From positions 186,001-250,000 of the forward strand of contig NZ_QZEY01000001.1 in NCBI RefSeq assembly GCF_003594875.1: a DNA stretch of 64,000 bases. The letters run 5' to 3'. The translations under genes and the position numbers were made by a program. Each line of letters starts with the position of its first letter. Positions within the stretch are counted from its first letter, which is position 1. Below, in pieces: positions 1 through 8,856 of this stretch. A model generated the notes under the pieces. That model saw nothing but the letters and a program-made list of their open reading frames with translations, did not search any database and was not told the origin of the DNA. Source of the DNA: Bailinhaonella thermotolerans (GTDB lineage: Bacteria > Actinomycetota > Actinomycetes > Streptosporangiales > Streptosporangiaceae).

Positions 1-2
1 TC

Positions 3-1229
3 CGGGCCGCGCGGCTGGGCGACGGGCTGGTGGCGAGCTGGCGGCTGCACGACGACGAGGAGACCCTGGCGGTGCAGGTCGCGCTGGCGCAGCGGCTGGG
101 GAACCTCGGCTGGGGCGAGTGGAACCTGGTCACCGGCGAGATCCACTGGTCCGACCAGATCTATGTGATCCTCGACCGGGACCCGGAGGACGGGCCGGCG
201 AGCTGGCACGAGCTGGCCGCCCTCGTGCCCTCCGAGGACGTCCCCGTGCTCGCGGAGCTGTTCCGCCGCGTCACCGCGGGCGAGACCGCCAACGCCGGGT
301 TCCGGCTGCGCCGCCGCGGGAAGCTGCGCGACCTGCGCCTGGTCGTCGAACCGGGCTTCGGCGGCACCGGCAACGTGGTCAGCGTCCGCGGCGTGCTCCA
401 GGACATCACCGGCCGCCGCCGCGCCGAGCGCGCGGCGTCCGAGTCGCGCCAGCAGCTCCGGGCGCAGCGCGAGCGGACCGCGCGCGACCAGATGGTCGCC
501 CTGGAGCTGCAGCGGGCCATCCTGCCGCTGCCCGCCCGCCCCATCGAGCTGCCGGGCCTGCGCGTCGCCGTGCGCTATCTGCCCGCCGAGAGCGCCACCA
601 GCGTGGGCGGCGACTGGTACGACGCGGCCGTCCTGCCCGACGGGCGCGTCATGCTGGCCATCGGCGACGTGTCCGGGCACGGGCTGTGGGCGGCCGCGCG
701 CATGGCGCAGGTCCGCAACGCCGTCGTCGGCCTGGCCATGACGGGCGAGCGCGCCGACGGGCTGCTGACGCTGCTCAACCTGCTGGTCCTGCACCGGCCC
801 GCGCAGTCCACGGGCACCGCGCTGATCGCCCACTTCTCCCCCGACGGGAGCCGGATGGTCTGGGGCCAGGCCGGGCACCTGGCGCCGATCCTGGTCCGCG
901 ACGGCGAGGCGACCCCGCTGGAGCCGCCGCAGGGCACGCTGCTGGGGGCGACCGTGGACGTCCCCTACGAGCTGGCCGAGACGCCGCTGCGGCCCGGCGA
1001 CGTGCTGCTGATGTTCACCGACGGGCTGGCCGAGCGCCGCGGCGACGACATCGAGGCCGGCCTGGAGCGGATCCGGCGCGCGGCGCTGCGGCTGACCGGC
1101 GACGCCCTGGAGCCGGGGATCGAGCGGCTGCTCGACGACATCGGCGGCGCCAACCCCGAGGACGACACCTGCGTGCTGGCGATCCACGTCACCGGGCGGC
1201 CGGCCGCGCCCCCCGCGCGCCGGGGGTGA
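3..1229 (+). CDS. PAS-domain PP2C (SpoIIE/RsbU-type) serine phosphatase, 5' end outside window
   Basis: Predicted cytoplasmic protein phosphatase that dephosphorylates an anti-sigma-factor antagonist (STAS protein) in a partner-switching pathway. A PAS-like domain comes first (GWGEWNLVTGEIHW, then a VLQDITGRRRAER exit helix), then a short coiled-coil linker and a SpoIIE-type PP2C domain. The metal-binding acidic motifs are visible: VGGDWYDA, GDVSGHG, FTDGLAE and EDDTCVLAI. The frame is open to the left edge, so the GTG at 30 is probably internal and the true start lies upstream. A STAS/HATPase pair that could be its partners sits 11 kb away. The sensed signal is unknown. Confidence 0.85.
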   Translation, partial: RAARLGDGLVASWRLHDDEETLAVQVALAQRLGNLGWGEWNLVTGEIHWSDQIYVILDRDPEDGPASWHELAALVPSEDVPVLAELFRRVTAGETANAGFRLRRRGKLRDLRLVVEPGFGGTGNVVSVRGVLQDITGRRRAERAASESRQQLRAQRERTARDQMVALELQRAILPLPARPIELPGLRVAVRYLPAESATSVGGDWYDAAVLPDGRVMLAIGDVSGHGLWAAARMAQVRNAVVGLAMTGERADGLLTLLNLLVLHRPAQSTGTALIAHFSPDGSRMVWGQAGHLAPILVRDGEATPLEPPQGTLLGATVDVPYELAETPLRPGDVLLMFTDGLAERRGDDIEAGLERIRRAALRLTGDALEPGIERLLDDIGGANPEDDTCVLAIHVTGRPAAPPARRG

Positions 1230-1282
1230 ACGGGCCGAGGTGAGCGGGCCGAGGTGAGCGGGCCGGGGTGAGCGGGCCGGGG
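1227..1282. repeat. Four 14-bp tandem repeats starting at a stop codon
   Basis: Four head-to-tail copies of TGAGCGGGCCGRGG (first copy TGAACGGGCCGAGG). The TGA of the first copy is the stop codon of the phosphatase gene, so every unit starts with an in-register TGA-like triplet. It fills most of the gap before the exonuclease gene. Confidence 0.85.
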
Positions 1283-1321
1283 GTGTTCGTGACTGTCGGC
1301 GGCAGATGGTTGACTGTCGGC

Positions 1322-2236
1322 ATGCCCGGGCTGATGCTCCTCGACACGCCGTCGCTCTACTTCCGCGCGTTCTACGGCGTGCCCGAATCCCTGACCGCCC
1401 CCGACGGCACGCCCGTCAACGCCGTCCGGGGCCTCATCGACATGATCGCCACGCTGGTGCGCGCCTATTCCCCCGACGAGATGATCGCCACGATGGACGC
1501 CGACTGGCGGCCGGCGTTCCGCGTCGAGGCGCTGCCGTCCTACAAGGCGCACCGGGTGGCCGAGGACGGCGGCGACCAGGTCCCCGACACGCTGTCCCCG
1601 CAGGTCCCGATCATCGAGCAGGTGCTCGACGCGGTCGGGATCGCGCGGGTGGGCGTCCCGGGCTACGAGGCCGACGACGTCATCGGCACCTGCGCGACCG
1701 CCGCCAAGGGACCGGTGGACATCGTCACCGGCGACCGCGACCTGTTCCAGCTCGTCGACGACTCCGTCCCGGTCCGCGTCCTGTACACCGTGCGGGGCCT
1801 GAAGAACCTCGAGGTCGTGGACGAGGCCCGCGTCACCGAGCGCTACGGCGTCCCCGGCCGCTCCTACGCCGACTTCGCCACCCTGCGCGGCGACCCGAGC
1901 GACGGGCTGCCGGGCGTGGCCGGCGTCGGCGACAAGAGCGCCGCCGCCCTGATCACCCGCTTCGGCTCCCTGGAGGCCATGCTCGCCGCCCTGGACGCCG
2001 GCCAGGCCGAGGGCTTCCCCGCCGGGGCACGCACCAAGCTCGCCAAGGCCCGCGACTACCTGGCGGTCGCCCCCACGGTCGTCCGCGTCGCCACCGACGT
2101 GCCCCTCCCGGACGTCCCCACGGCCCTGCCCCGCGCCCCCAAGGACCCCGAGGCCCTCGTGGCCCTGTCCGAGCGCTGGGGCCTGGACGCCCCCCTCAAC
2201 CGGCTGCTGTCCGCCCTGTCCGCGCGCCCCGCCTGA
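1322..2236 (+). CDS. Stand-alone 5'-3' exonuclease (FEN/PolA N-terminal type)
   Basis: A 304-aa flap-endonuclease-like nuclease without a polymerase domain, expected to trim RNA primers or flaps during replication and repair. Visible motifs are LLDTPSLYFRAFYG at the N-terminus, DADWRPAFR, GYEADDVIGT, VTGDRDLFQLVDD (acidic metal ligands) and a helix-three-turn-helix DNA-binding segment GLPGVAGVGDKSAAAL. The ATG at 1322 is chosen because family proteins start a few residues before LMLLDT; the in-frame ATG-less extension from 1268 runs through tandem repeats. It converges on the ketosynthase gene with a 19-bp gap. Many actinobacteria carry such a protein beside full-length PolA. Confidence 0.88.
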   Translation: MPGLMLLDTPSLYFRAFYGVPESLTAPDGTPVNAVRGLIDMIATLVRAYSPDEMIATMDADWRPAFRVEALPSYKAHRVAEDGGDQVPDTLSPQVPIIEQVLDAVGIARVGVPGYEADDVIGTCATAAKGPVDIVTGDRDLFQLVDDSVPVRVLYTVRGLKNLEVVDEARVTERYGVPGRSYADFATLRGDPSDGLPGVAGVGDKSAAALITRFGSLEAMLAALDAGQAEGFPAGARTKLAKARDYLAVAPTVVRVATDVPLPDVPTALPRAPKDPEALVALSERWGLDAPLNRLLSALSARPA

Positions 2237-2255
2237 CCCCGCTCCGCCGTACGGC

Positions 2256-3470
2256 TCAGACGGCGGTGAACAGCAGGGACGCGTTGTGGCCGCCGAAGCC
2301 GAAGGCGTTGACCAGCGCGGTGGTCCACGCGCCGCGGCGGGGCTCGGTGACGACGTCGAGGGGGATCCCGGGGTCCTGCTCGGCGAGGTTGCGGGTGGGC
2401 GGGATCACGCCCTCCCGGAGGGTGAGGACGGCGGTGAGCGCGGCCAGGGCGCCCGCGGCCCCGCACAGGTGCCCGGTCATCGACTTGATCGCGGTGACCG
2501 CGGGGTGATCTCCGATCGCCTCGGCGATCGACCTGGCCTCGGTGGCGTCGCCGCTGGGGGTCGAGGTGGCGTGGGCGCTCACGTGCTGGACGTCGCGGGG
2601 GCCGAGCCCGGCCGAGGCCAGGGCCCCGCGCATGGTGCGCGCCTGACCGGCGGAGTCGGCGCCGGTGATGTGGAAGGCGTCCGAGCCGCACGCCGCGCCG
2701 GCGAGGGCGGCGTGCACCCGGGCGCCCCGGGCGGCGGCGAACTCCGGGCGTTCCAGGACGAGCACGGCCGCGCCCTCGCCGAGGACGAACCCGTCGCGGT
2801 CGCGCGCGAACGGCCGGGACGCGGCCCGCGGGTCGCCGGCGAAGGGGGACAGCGCCCGGGCCCGGGCGAACCCGGCGACGATGAGCGGGTGCAGGCACGC
2901 CTCCACTCCCCCGGCGATCACCACATCGGCGCGGCCGAGCCGGATCAGGTCCAGGCCCAGCGCGATCGCCTCGGCCCCGGAGGCGCAGGCGCTGACGGGC
3001 GTGTGGGCTCCGGCGCGCGCCCCGAACTCCATGCTCACCGCGGCCGCCGGGCCGTTCGGCATCATCATCGGGATGGTGTACGGCGAGACGCGGCGCTGCC
3101 CGGCCTCCTCCAGCAGGTCGTCCTGGGCGAGCGCGGTCTGGATGCCGCCGACGCCCGTGCCGATCACCACGGCCAGCCGGACCGGATCGACGTCCGGGGC
3201 GCCGGCGTCGGCCCACGCCTCGTGCGCGGCGACGAGGGCGGCCTGCTGGCAGCGGTCGAGGCGGCGTGCCCGCACCCGCCCCAGGACCTGGGCCGGGTCC
3301 ACGCGCATCCGCGCCGCGATCCGCACGGGCACGCTCCCGGCCCAGTCCTCCTCGATCGCGGTGACCCCGGAGCTCCCGGCGAGCAGGCCCTCCCAGGTCG
3401 GACCGGTCCGCCCGCCCAGCGGCGTGGTGGCTCCGAGCCCGGTGACCGCGATCCCGTCCGTCCCGCCCAT
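2256..3470 (-). CDS. Beta-ketoacyl-[ACP] synthase II-like ketosynthase
   Basis: A 404-aa condensing enzyme of the FabF/KAS-II thiolase-fold family, which elongates acyl-ACP with malonyl-ACP. The catalytic triad is intact: Cys162 in SACASGAEA, His300 in VSAHATSTPSGD and His334 in KSMTGHLCGAAG, plus the C-terminal NAFGFGGHNASL loop. The ATG at 3470 is preceded by GAGGGG at good spacing, so the longer frame to 3539 is unlikely. No acp, fabD or fabH lies beside it, so it may serve a specialised acyl product rather than the core fatty-acid operon. Tandem 22-bp direct repeats lie 115-162 bp upstream. Confidence 0.9.
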   Translation of the reverse strand: MGGTDGIAVTGLGATTPLGGRTGPTWEGLLAGSSGVTAIEEDWAGSVPVRIAARMRVDPAQVLGRVRARRLDRCQQAALVAAHEAWADAGAPDVDPVRLAVVIGTGVGGIQTALAQDDLLEEAGQRRVSPYTIPMMMPNGPAAAVSMEFGARAGAHTPVSACASGAEAIALGLDLIRLGRADVVIAGGVEACLHPLIVAGFARARALSPFAGDPRAASRPFARDRDGFVLGEGAAVLVLERPEFAAARGARVHAALAGAACGSDAFHITGADSAGQARTMRGALASAGLGPRDVQHVSAHATSTPSGDATEARSIAEAIGDHPAVTAIKSMTGHLCGAAGALAALTAVLTLREGVIPPTRNLAEQDPGIPLDVVTEPRRGAWTTALVNAFGFGGHNASLLFTAV

Positions 3471-3584
3471 GGCGATGACCCCCCTCACGTCGGCTTCCGC
3501 GGCGGGCGCTCCGCCGTACCGGCCACGATGGCAGGGCACGGCGGGGCGGGGCAGGCGTCGTGATCGACAGAAACGCCGCGCCAG

Positions 3585-3632
3585 ATTTGTCGCGAACCGG
3601 CACGTTCACCATTTGCCGGGAACCGGCACGTT
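3585..3632. promoter_or_regulatory. Two 22-bp direct repeats upstream of the ketosynthase gene
   Basis: ATTTGTCGCGAACCGGCACGTT (3585-3606) and ATTTGCCGGGAACCGGCACGTT (3611-3632) match at 20 of 22 positions with a 26-bp period. They are less GC-rich than their surroundings and sit in the 231-bp gap between the ketosynthase start and the helicase stop. A regulator-binding array or promoter duplication is inferred from position only. Confidence 0.5.
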
Positions 3633-3646
3633 GGGCGGCCGCGCGG

Positions 3647-3680
3647 ATCGGCCCGGCCCCGGAGCGGGGGCCGGGCCGAT
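3647..3680 (-). terminator. GC hairpin after the helicase gene
   Basis: A perfect 14-bp stem, ATCGGCCCGGCCCC paired with GGGGCCGGGCCGAT, around a 6-nt loop, 22 bp beyond the helicase stop. There is no U-tract, as is common for actinobacterial terminators. Confidence 0.65.
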
Positions 3681-3701
3681 GGGTGTCCCTGGCCGGGCGT
3701 G

Positions 3702-6434
3702 TCAGGCGACGGAGCTGTAGGCGACGACGCCGCGGCGCATGGCGTCCATGGCCTTGCGGGCGTTGCCGCGGACCTTGCTGCCCTCGGGGGCGGCGGTGGC
3801 GACCTGGTCCAGGAGGTCCAGGAGCTGCTTGATCCAGCGGACGAAGTCGCCGGCGGCCATGTCGCAGTCGGTGAGGACGGCGTCCAGGGTGTGGCCCTTG
3901 GCCCACCGGAACGCGGCCCAGGCGAACCCGAAGTCGGGCTCGCGCAGGAACGACAGGCCGTTGTCGGACTCGACGGCCTCCAGATCCGCCCACAGCCGGA
4001 TCATGGCGGCCATGGCCTCGCGCGTCTCCCCGGCGGGCAGGCGCGGCGCCCGCGAGTCGTCGGACTGGCGGGATTCGTAGGCCAGGGAGGACACGCAGGC
4101 GGCCAGCTCGGCGGGGTCCAGGCTCTCCCAGACGCCGCCGCGCAGGCACTCGGCGGCCAGCAGGTCGCTCTCGGTGTAGAGGCTGGCCAGGCGGCGCCCC
4201 TCGGCGGTCACCGTCTCGCCGGTCAGGTAGCCGAGCTGCTGGAGCACCCCGCACACGCGGTCGAAGGTGCGGGCGATCACGTTGGACCGGCTCTCGACGC
4301 GGCGTTCGAGCGCCTGGGTCTCGCGCAGGAGCTTGTGGTAGCGCTCGCCCCAGCGGGCGTGGTCCTCGCGGTCCGGGCAGCCGTGGCACGGGTGCCGGCG
4401 CAGCTCGCGGCGGAGCCGGTTGATCTCCTCGTCCTCGGCGGTGTGGTCGCGCACGCGGGCCGGCTTGCCCAGGTCGCGGTCGCCGATCTTGGCGTGGAGC
4501 GTGGAGACCAGGTCGGCGCGGTGCTTGGGGACGCGCGGGTTGAAGCCCTTGGGGAGGCGGAGCTGCTCGACGGGCTCCACCGGCACCGGGAAGTCGGTCG
4601 CGGGCAGCCGCTTGACCTGCCTGCCGATGGTGAGCACGAGCGGCGAGGGCCCTTCCCCGCGGAAGTTCAGCCCGGGGTCGAGGACCACGGCCAGGCCGGC
4701 CCGCCGCCCGCCGGGGACGCGGATGACGTCGCCGGGGCGCAGCCGTTCCAGGGAGCGCACCGCCTCGGCCCGGCGCTGCGCCGTACGCTCGCGGGCCAGG
4801 TCGGACTCGCGGTCGGTGAGGCGGCGGCGCAGCGCGGCGTACTCCTGGAAGTCGCCGAGGTGGCAGGTCATGGCCTCGGCGTATCCCGCGAGGCTCTCCT
4901 GGGCGCGGCGGACCTGGCGGGCCAGGCCGACGACGGCGCGGTCGGCCTGGAACTGGGCGAAGGAGGCCTCCAGCAGGGAGCGGGCGCGCTCGCGGCCGAC
5001 CTGCCCGACGAGGTTGACGGCCATGTTGTAGGAGGGGCGGAAGCTGGAGCGCAGCGGGTAGGTGCGGGTGCTGGCCAGGCCCGCGACCGCGACCGGGTCG
5101 GTGCCGGGCTGCCACAGGACGACGGCGTGGCCCTCGACGTCGATGCCGCGCCGGCCGGCGCGGCCGGTGAGCTGGGTGTACTCCCCGGGGGTGAGGTCGG
5201 CGTGGGTCTCGCCGTTCCACTTGTCGAGCTTCTCGATCACGACGGAGCGGGCGGGCATGTTGATGCCGAGCGCCAGGGTCTCGGTGGCGAAGACGGCGCG
5301 CACCAGGCCCCGGACGAACAGCTCCTCCACGACCTCCTTGAAGGTGGGCAGCATGCCCGCGTGGTGGGCGGCCAGCCCGCGTTCGAGGCCGTCGAGCCAT
5401 TCGTCGTAGCCGAGCACCCGCAGGTCCTCGTCCGGCAGGTGGCGGGTGCGCTCCTCGACGATCGCGCGGATCTCGCGCCGCTCGGCGTCGGAGGTGAGCC
5501 GGATCCCGGCGTACAGGCACTGCTGGACGGCGGCGTCGCAGCCGGCGCGGCTGAAGATGAACGTGATGGCCGGCAGCAGCCCCTCGGCGTCGAGCCGCTC
5601 GATCACGTCCGAGCGGGTGGGCGTCAGGAACCGGCCCTGGCGGCTGTACCCGCGGCGGCCGCGGCGCTGCCGCAGGGCGTGGTCGCGGGCGTCGTCGCGC
5701 GACAGCCGTACGAGATCGGGGTTGATCCGGGGGCGGGAGCCGTCCTCGTCGGTGACGAACAGGTCGTACATTCGGCGGCCGACCAGCATGTGCTGCCACA
5801 GCGGGACCGGGCGGTGCTCGTCCACGATCACGGTCGTGGACCCGCGCACCTCGCCGAGCCACTCGCCGAACTCCTCGGCGTTGCTGACGGTGGCGCTGAG
5901 CGCGACCAGGTTGACCGACTCGGGCAGGTGGATGATGACCTCCTCCCACACCGCCCCGCGGAACCGGTCGGACAGGTAGTGCACCTCGTCCATGACGACG
6001 TGGGCCAGGCCGGACAGGGTGCCGGACCCGGCGTAGATCATGTTGCGCAGGACCTCGGTGGTCATCACCACCACCGGGGCCTCGCCGTTGACGCTGTTGT
6101 CGCCGGTCAGCAGGCCCACCTTGGCGGCGCCGTACCGGCGGACGAGGTCGTTGTACTTCTGGTTCGACAGCGCCTTGATGGGGGTCGTGTAGAAGCACTT
6201 GCGGCCCTGCTCCAGCGCCAGGTGGACCGCGAACTCCCCGACCACCGTCTTGCCCGAGCCGGTGGGGGCGGCGACGAGCACCCCGTCGCCGGCCTCCAGG
6301 GCCCGGCAGGCGTCGAGCTGGAACTCGTCCAGCTCGAAGTCGTAGAGGCCGCGGAAGGAGCGGAGAGCGGGCCCGCTCTCGTCCTGCTGGCGACGGAAAT
6401 CGGCGTACCGCTGTGCGGGCGTGCTCATGTCCAT
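3702..6434 (-). CDS. Ski2/Mtr4-like DEAD/DEAH-box RNA helicase
   Basis: A 910-aa superfamily 2 helicase of the Ski2/Mtr4 group, probably acting in RNA turnover. Seen in order: a Q-motif-like region FELDEFQLDACRAL, Walker A (APTGSGKTVVGE), a DEVH Walker B (VVMDEVHYLSDRFRG), motif III (LSATVSN), motif VI (QLTGRAGRRGID), and a C-terminal half consistent with the DSHCT helical domain. The frame is open far upstream, but that part is an antisense reading of the transporter gene. The ATG at 6434 (alternative ATG at 6428) matches the short N-terminus of family members. Only 5 bp separate it from the MFS stop, so the two may be co-transcribed. Confidence 0.92.
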   Translation of the reverse strand: MDMSTPAQRYADFRRQQDESGPALRSFRGLYDFELDEFQLDACRALEAGDGVLVAAPTGSGKTVVGEFAVHLALEQGRKCFYTTPIKALSNQKYNDLVRRYGAAKVGLLTGDNSVNGEAPVVVMTTEVLRNMIYAGSGTLSGLAHVVMDEVHYLSDRFRGAVWEEVIIHLPESVNLVALSATVSNAEEFGEWLGEVRGSTTVIVDEHRPVPLWQHMLVGRRMYDLFVTDEDGSRPRINPDLVRLSRDDARDHALRQRRGRRGYSRQGRFLTPTRSDVIERLDAEGLLPAITFIFSRAGCDAAVQQCLYAGIRLTSDAERREIRAIVEERTRHLPDEDLRVLGYDEWLDGLERGLAAHHAGMLPTFKEVVEELFVRGLVRAVFATETLALGINMPARSVVIEKLDKWNGETHADLTPGEYTQLTGRAGRRGIDVEGHAVVLWQPGTDPVAVAGLASTRTYPLRSSFRPSYNMAVNLVGQVGRERARSLLEASFAQFQADRAVVGLARQVRRAQESLAGYAEAMTCHLGDFQEYAALRRRLTDRESDLARERTAQRRAEAVRSLERLRPGDVIRVPGGRRAGLAVVLDPGLNFRGEGPSPLVLTIGRQVKRLPATDFPVPVEPVEQLRLPKGFNPRVPKHRADLVSTLHAKIGDRDLGKPARVRDHTAEDEEINRLRRELRRHPCHGCPDREDHARWGERYHKLLRETQALERRVESRSNVIARTFDRVCGVLQQLGYLTGETVTAEGRRLASLYTESDLLAAECLRGGVWESLDPAELAACVSSLAYESRQSDDSRAPRLPAGETREAMAAMIRLWADLEAVESDNGLSFLREPDFGFAWAAFRWAKGHTLDAVLTDCDMAAGDFVRWIKQLLDLLDQVATAAPEGSKVRGNARKAMDAMRRGVVAYSSVA

Positions 6435-6439
6435 GCAGC

Positions 6440-7903
6440 CTACCCAGGAGCCGGGGGTGCCTCTGATCGTGTACGGCGGAGCATGAACCACGTCGCGACC
6501 GCCGCCAGCGCGAGCAGCGCGGCGGCGATGGCGGCGGACGTGCGCATGCCGTCCACGAACGCCTGGCGGGCGATGGCCTGGAGCCCGGGCGAGGCCCCGG
6601 ACGCCTCGGCGAGCGACTCGCGCACGCCGCGCGGCACCCGCTGGGGCAGCTCGCTGCGGTAGACGAAGGTCAGCAGCGAGCCGAGCAGGGCGATCCCGAG
6701 GGCGGTGCCGAGCTCGTACGCCGTCTCGGACACGGCGGAGGCGGCGCCGGCCTTCTCCGGCGGGGCGCTGGCGAGCACCATGTCGGTGGCGACGGTGAAC
6801 GCCGCGCCGGCCCCGAGCCCGAGGACGAGCAGCGCCGCGCCCGGCAGGACGTAGGGGGTGTCGGCGTGCAGGAACATGAAGCAGCCCAGCCCCACGCAGG
6901 TGAGCGCCAGCCCGGCGGTGAGCACCGGCCGCCCGCCGAACCGGCCGACCAGGACCCCGGCGAGCAGGCCCGCGGCCATCGACCCGGCGGTGGTGGGCAG
7001 TTCGGCGGCGCCCGCGGCCAGCGGCGAGAAGCCCAGCACGAGCTGGAAGTACTGGCTGACGAAGAACAGCACGCCGGACAGGCCCAGCATGGCCAGGAGC
7101 GCGGCGGTGACGGCGGCGGCGAACGGCGGGTCGCGGAACAGCCGCACGTCGATCAGGGGCACGGGGAGCCGGAGCTGCCTGCGCACGAAGACGGTCAGGG
7201 CGGTGACACCGGCGACGGCCGCGACCACGAAGTCGGGGCGGACGCCCGACCCTCCGGCCAGCTCCTTTACAGCGTAGATCACACCTATCAGGCCGACCAT
7301 GGACATGACCACGCTGAGCGGGTCCCACGGCCCGGGGTTCGGGTCCCGCGACTCCGGCAGCGCCCAGATCCCCACCCCGATGACCAGCGCCATGACCGGC
7401 AGGTTGATCAGGAACACCGATCCCCACCAGAAGTGCTCCAGCAGCGCCCCGCCCACCAGCGGCCCGATCGCCGCGCCGGCCGAGGCCGCCGCGCCCCACA
7501 CGCCGATCGCCGTCGTGCGCTCCTTCGGGTCGGTGAAGATGTTGCGGATCAGGGACAGGCTGGAGGGCATCAGCGTCGCGCCCGCCATCCCCAGCAGCGC
7601 CCGCGCCACCACCAGCAGCGGCGGGTTGGGCGCATAGGCCGCCGCGACCGACATCGCGCCGAAGGCGGCCGACCCGATCATGAGCAGCCGCTTGCGGCCG
7701 ATCCGGTCGCTCAGCGTCCCCATCGTCACCAGCAGCCCGGCGATCGCGAACGAGTACACGTCGCCGATCCACAGCAGTTCGATGCTCGACGGCCGCAGGT
7801 CCTCGGCCAGGAACGGGATCGCCAGCACCAGCACCGTCGCGTCGATCGCGATCAGCAGCACGGCCAGCGTGAGCACGCCCAAGGCCACCCACCGTGCGCG
7901 CAT
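6440..7903 (-). CDS. MFS multidrug efflux transporter (DHA2, 14-TM)
   Basis: A 487-aa inner-membrane drug:H+ antiporter. It opens with a transmembrane segment containing IDATVLVLAIPFL (DHA2 pattern), has the MFS loop signature LSDRIGRKR between TM2 and TM3, and enough hydrophobic segments for 14 TM helices. The C-terminal tail is RRTRSEAPPAPG. The start at 7903 has a GGGGG ribosome-binding site 7 bp upstream; longer in-frame readings cross the next gene antisense. The helicase gene follows after 5 bp. The substrate cannot be read from the sequence, and no dedicated regulator is adjacent. Confidence 0.9.
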   Translation of the reverse strand: MRARWVALGVLTLAVLLIAIDATVLVLAIPFLAEDLRPSSIELLWIGDVYSFAIAGLLVTMGTLSDRIGRKRLLMIGSAAFGAMSVAAAYAPNPPLLVVARALLGMAGATLMPSSLSLIRNIFTDPKERTTAIGVWGAAASAGAAIGPLVGGALLEHFWWGSVFLINLPVMALVIGVGIWALPESRDPNPGPWDPLSVVMSMVGLIGVIYAVKELAGGSGVRPDFVVAAVAGVTALTVFVRRQLRLPVPLIDVRLFRDPPFAAAVTAALLAMLGLSGVLFFVSQYFQLVLGFSPLAAGAAELPTTAGSMAAGLLAGVLVGRFGGRPVLTAGLALTCVGLGCFMFLHADTPYVLPGAALLVLGLGAGAAFTVATDMVLASAPPEKAGAASAVSETAYELGTALGIALLGSLLTFVYRSELPQRVPRGVRESLAEASGASPGLQAIARQAFVDGMRTSAAIAAALLALAAVATWFMLRRTRSEAPPAPG

Positions 7904-8040
7904 CAAGACCCCCGCCCCGCGCTTCCCCCGTTCACCCCAGCCTACGACGGCCCCTCCCCCTCGCCCCCTGCCACCCCCACGCCCCGTGCGCCCCGCGGGC
8001 CCCGCGGGCCTCACGCGCGCCCGTACGGCGGCGCGCACGC

Positions 8041-8085
8041 GCACGGCGGCGCGGGCGGGATCGTGTCCCGCCCGCGCCGCCGTGC
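8041..8085 (-). terminator. Perfect 20-bp hairpin after the DUF998 gene
   Basis: Left arm 8041-8060 and right arm 8066-8085 pair without mismatch around a 5-nt TCGTG loop, starting 6 bp past the DUF998 stop. No U-tract. It separates the DUF998 gene from the MFS/helicase unit. Confidence 0.75.
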
Positions 8086-8091
8086 CTCCGG

Positions 8092-8748
8092 TCAGCGCCG
8101 CGCGTGGTGCCGCGCGAGCGCGGTCAGCAGCGCGAACTCGATCGCCGTCGCCAGGACGATCCGCGGGCTGAGGCTGTCCATGTGGGGCACCGCGAGGACG
8201 AGGAGGACCGCGACCGGCGCGGCGGCGCACAGGCGCGCCCACGCCTTCTCGCCGAGGGCCGAGAACCTGCGGGCGAACACCACGGCGGCGGAGAACCAGG
8301 CCACCTGGGCGATCAGGAAGCCGAACTCGTGCACCATGCCGTGCCAGCTCATGACGGGCGCGCCGGCCGGCGCCCCCTCGGGGAAGCCGGCCCCGGGGTC
8401 GGTGGGGAAGACGCCGGCCACGATGAGGCCGACCCCGTGGAAGCCGACCAGGATCGGCGCCCACCGGTGGCCCCGCCCGGTCTCCAGGCGCCGCCGCAGG
8501 CCCGCGGACAGCGCCAGGAAGAGCGACCCGCACAGGACGAAGTTGGCGATCTGGATCCAGCCGAGGTCACCGAGGCTCAGCAGGCTCAGGGGGTGGCGGG
8601 TCAGGTCGTAGCCGTCGCGGGTCAGCGCCTGGGCCAGCCACACCGCCAGGAACAGCGGGCCGGCCACGATCCCGCAGGTGAGCGAGGGGGCGGCGGTCCC
8701 GTTCGCGGCGGGGGCGGCGGGCACTGCGGACGAGATCGGGTGCGACAT
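8092..8748 (-). CDS. DUF998 integral membrane protein
   Basis: A 218-aa protein with about six hydrophobic segments. The family pattern is visible: GIVAGPLFLAVWL, then DLTRHPLSLLSLGDLGWIQ, HRWAPILVGFHGVGLIVAGVFPTDP and a HGMVHEFGF motif. The function of DUF998 is unknown. The ATG at 8748 is chosen because AGGAAG lies 5 bp upstream; the reading frame runs on to 8832 without such a site. It follows the ArsR/AHSA1 pair on the same strand, but a strong hairpin lies between them, so co-regulation is uncertain. Confidence 0.82.
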   Translation of the reverse strand: MSHPISSAVPAAPAANGTAAPSLTCGIVAGPLFLAVWLAQALTRDGYDLTRHPLSLLSLGDLGWIQIANFVLCGSLFLALSAGLRRRLETGRGHRWAPILVGFHGVGLIVAGVFPTDPGAGFPEGAPAGAPVMSWHGMVHEFGFLIAQVAWFSAAVVFARRFSALGEKAWARLCAAAPVAVLLVLAVPHMDSLSPRIVLATAIEFALLTALARHHARR

Positions 8749-8784
8749 CGGGGCTTCCTTCCTGTTCCTTGGCATACGGGGGGT

Positions 8785-8827
8785 GACCGCCCCGGGCGGG
8801 AGGGCCGTGGTGGCGCCCGGGGCGGTC
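8785..8827 (-). terminator. Hairpin after the ArsR-AHSA1 operon
   Basis: A perfect 14-bp stem (GACCGCCCCGGGCG with CGCCCGGGGCGGTC) and a 15-nt loop, 30 bp beyond the AHSA1 stop and before the DUF998 ribosome-binding site. Confidence 0.65.
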
Positions 8828-8856
8828 CGCATGGGCGGGCGGGTGGGGCGCGCGTG

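Noticed and set aside
2056-6198. Long antisense open reading frames of over 1000 codons (also 44011-46710 and 54198-58679 on the minus strand).
   Set aside because: They mirror genes with clear domain motifs; their translations are Arg/Pro/Ala-rich and lack known motifs, as expected for antisense frames in GC-rich DNA.
6435-7892. N-terminal extension fused to the helicase.
   Set aside because: The extension is an off-frame reading of the MFS transporter gene; a good start at 6434 gives a normal-length helicase.
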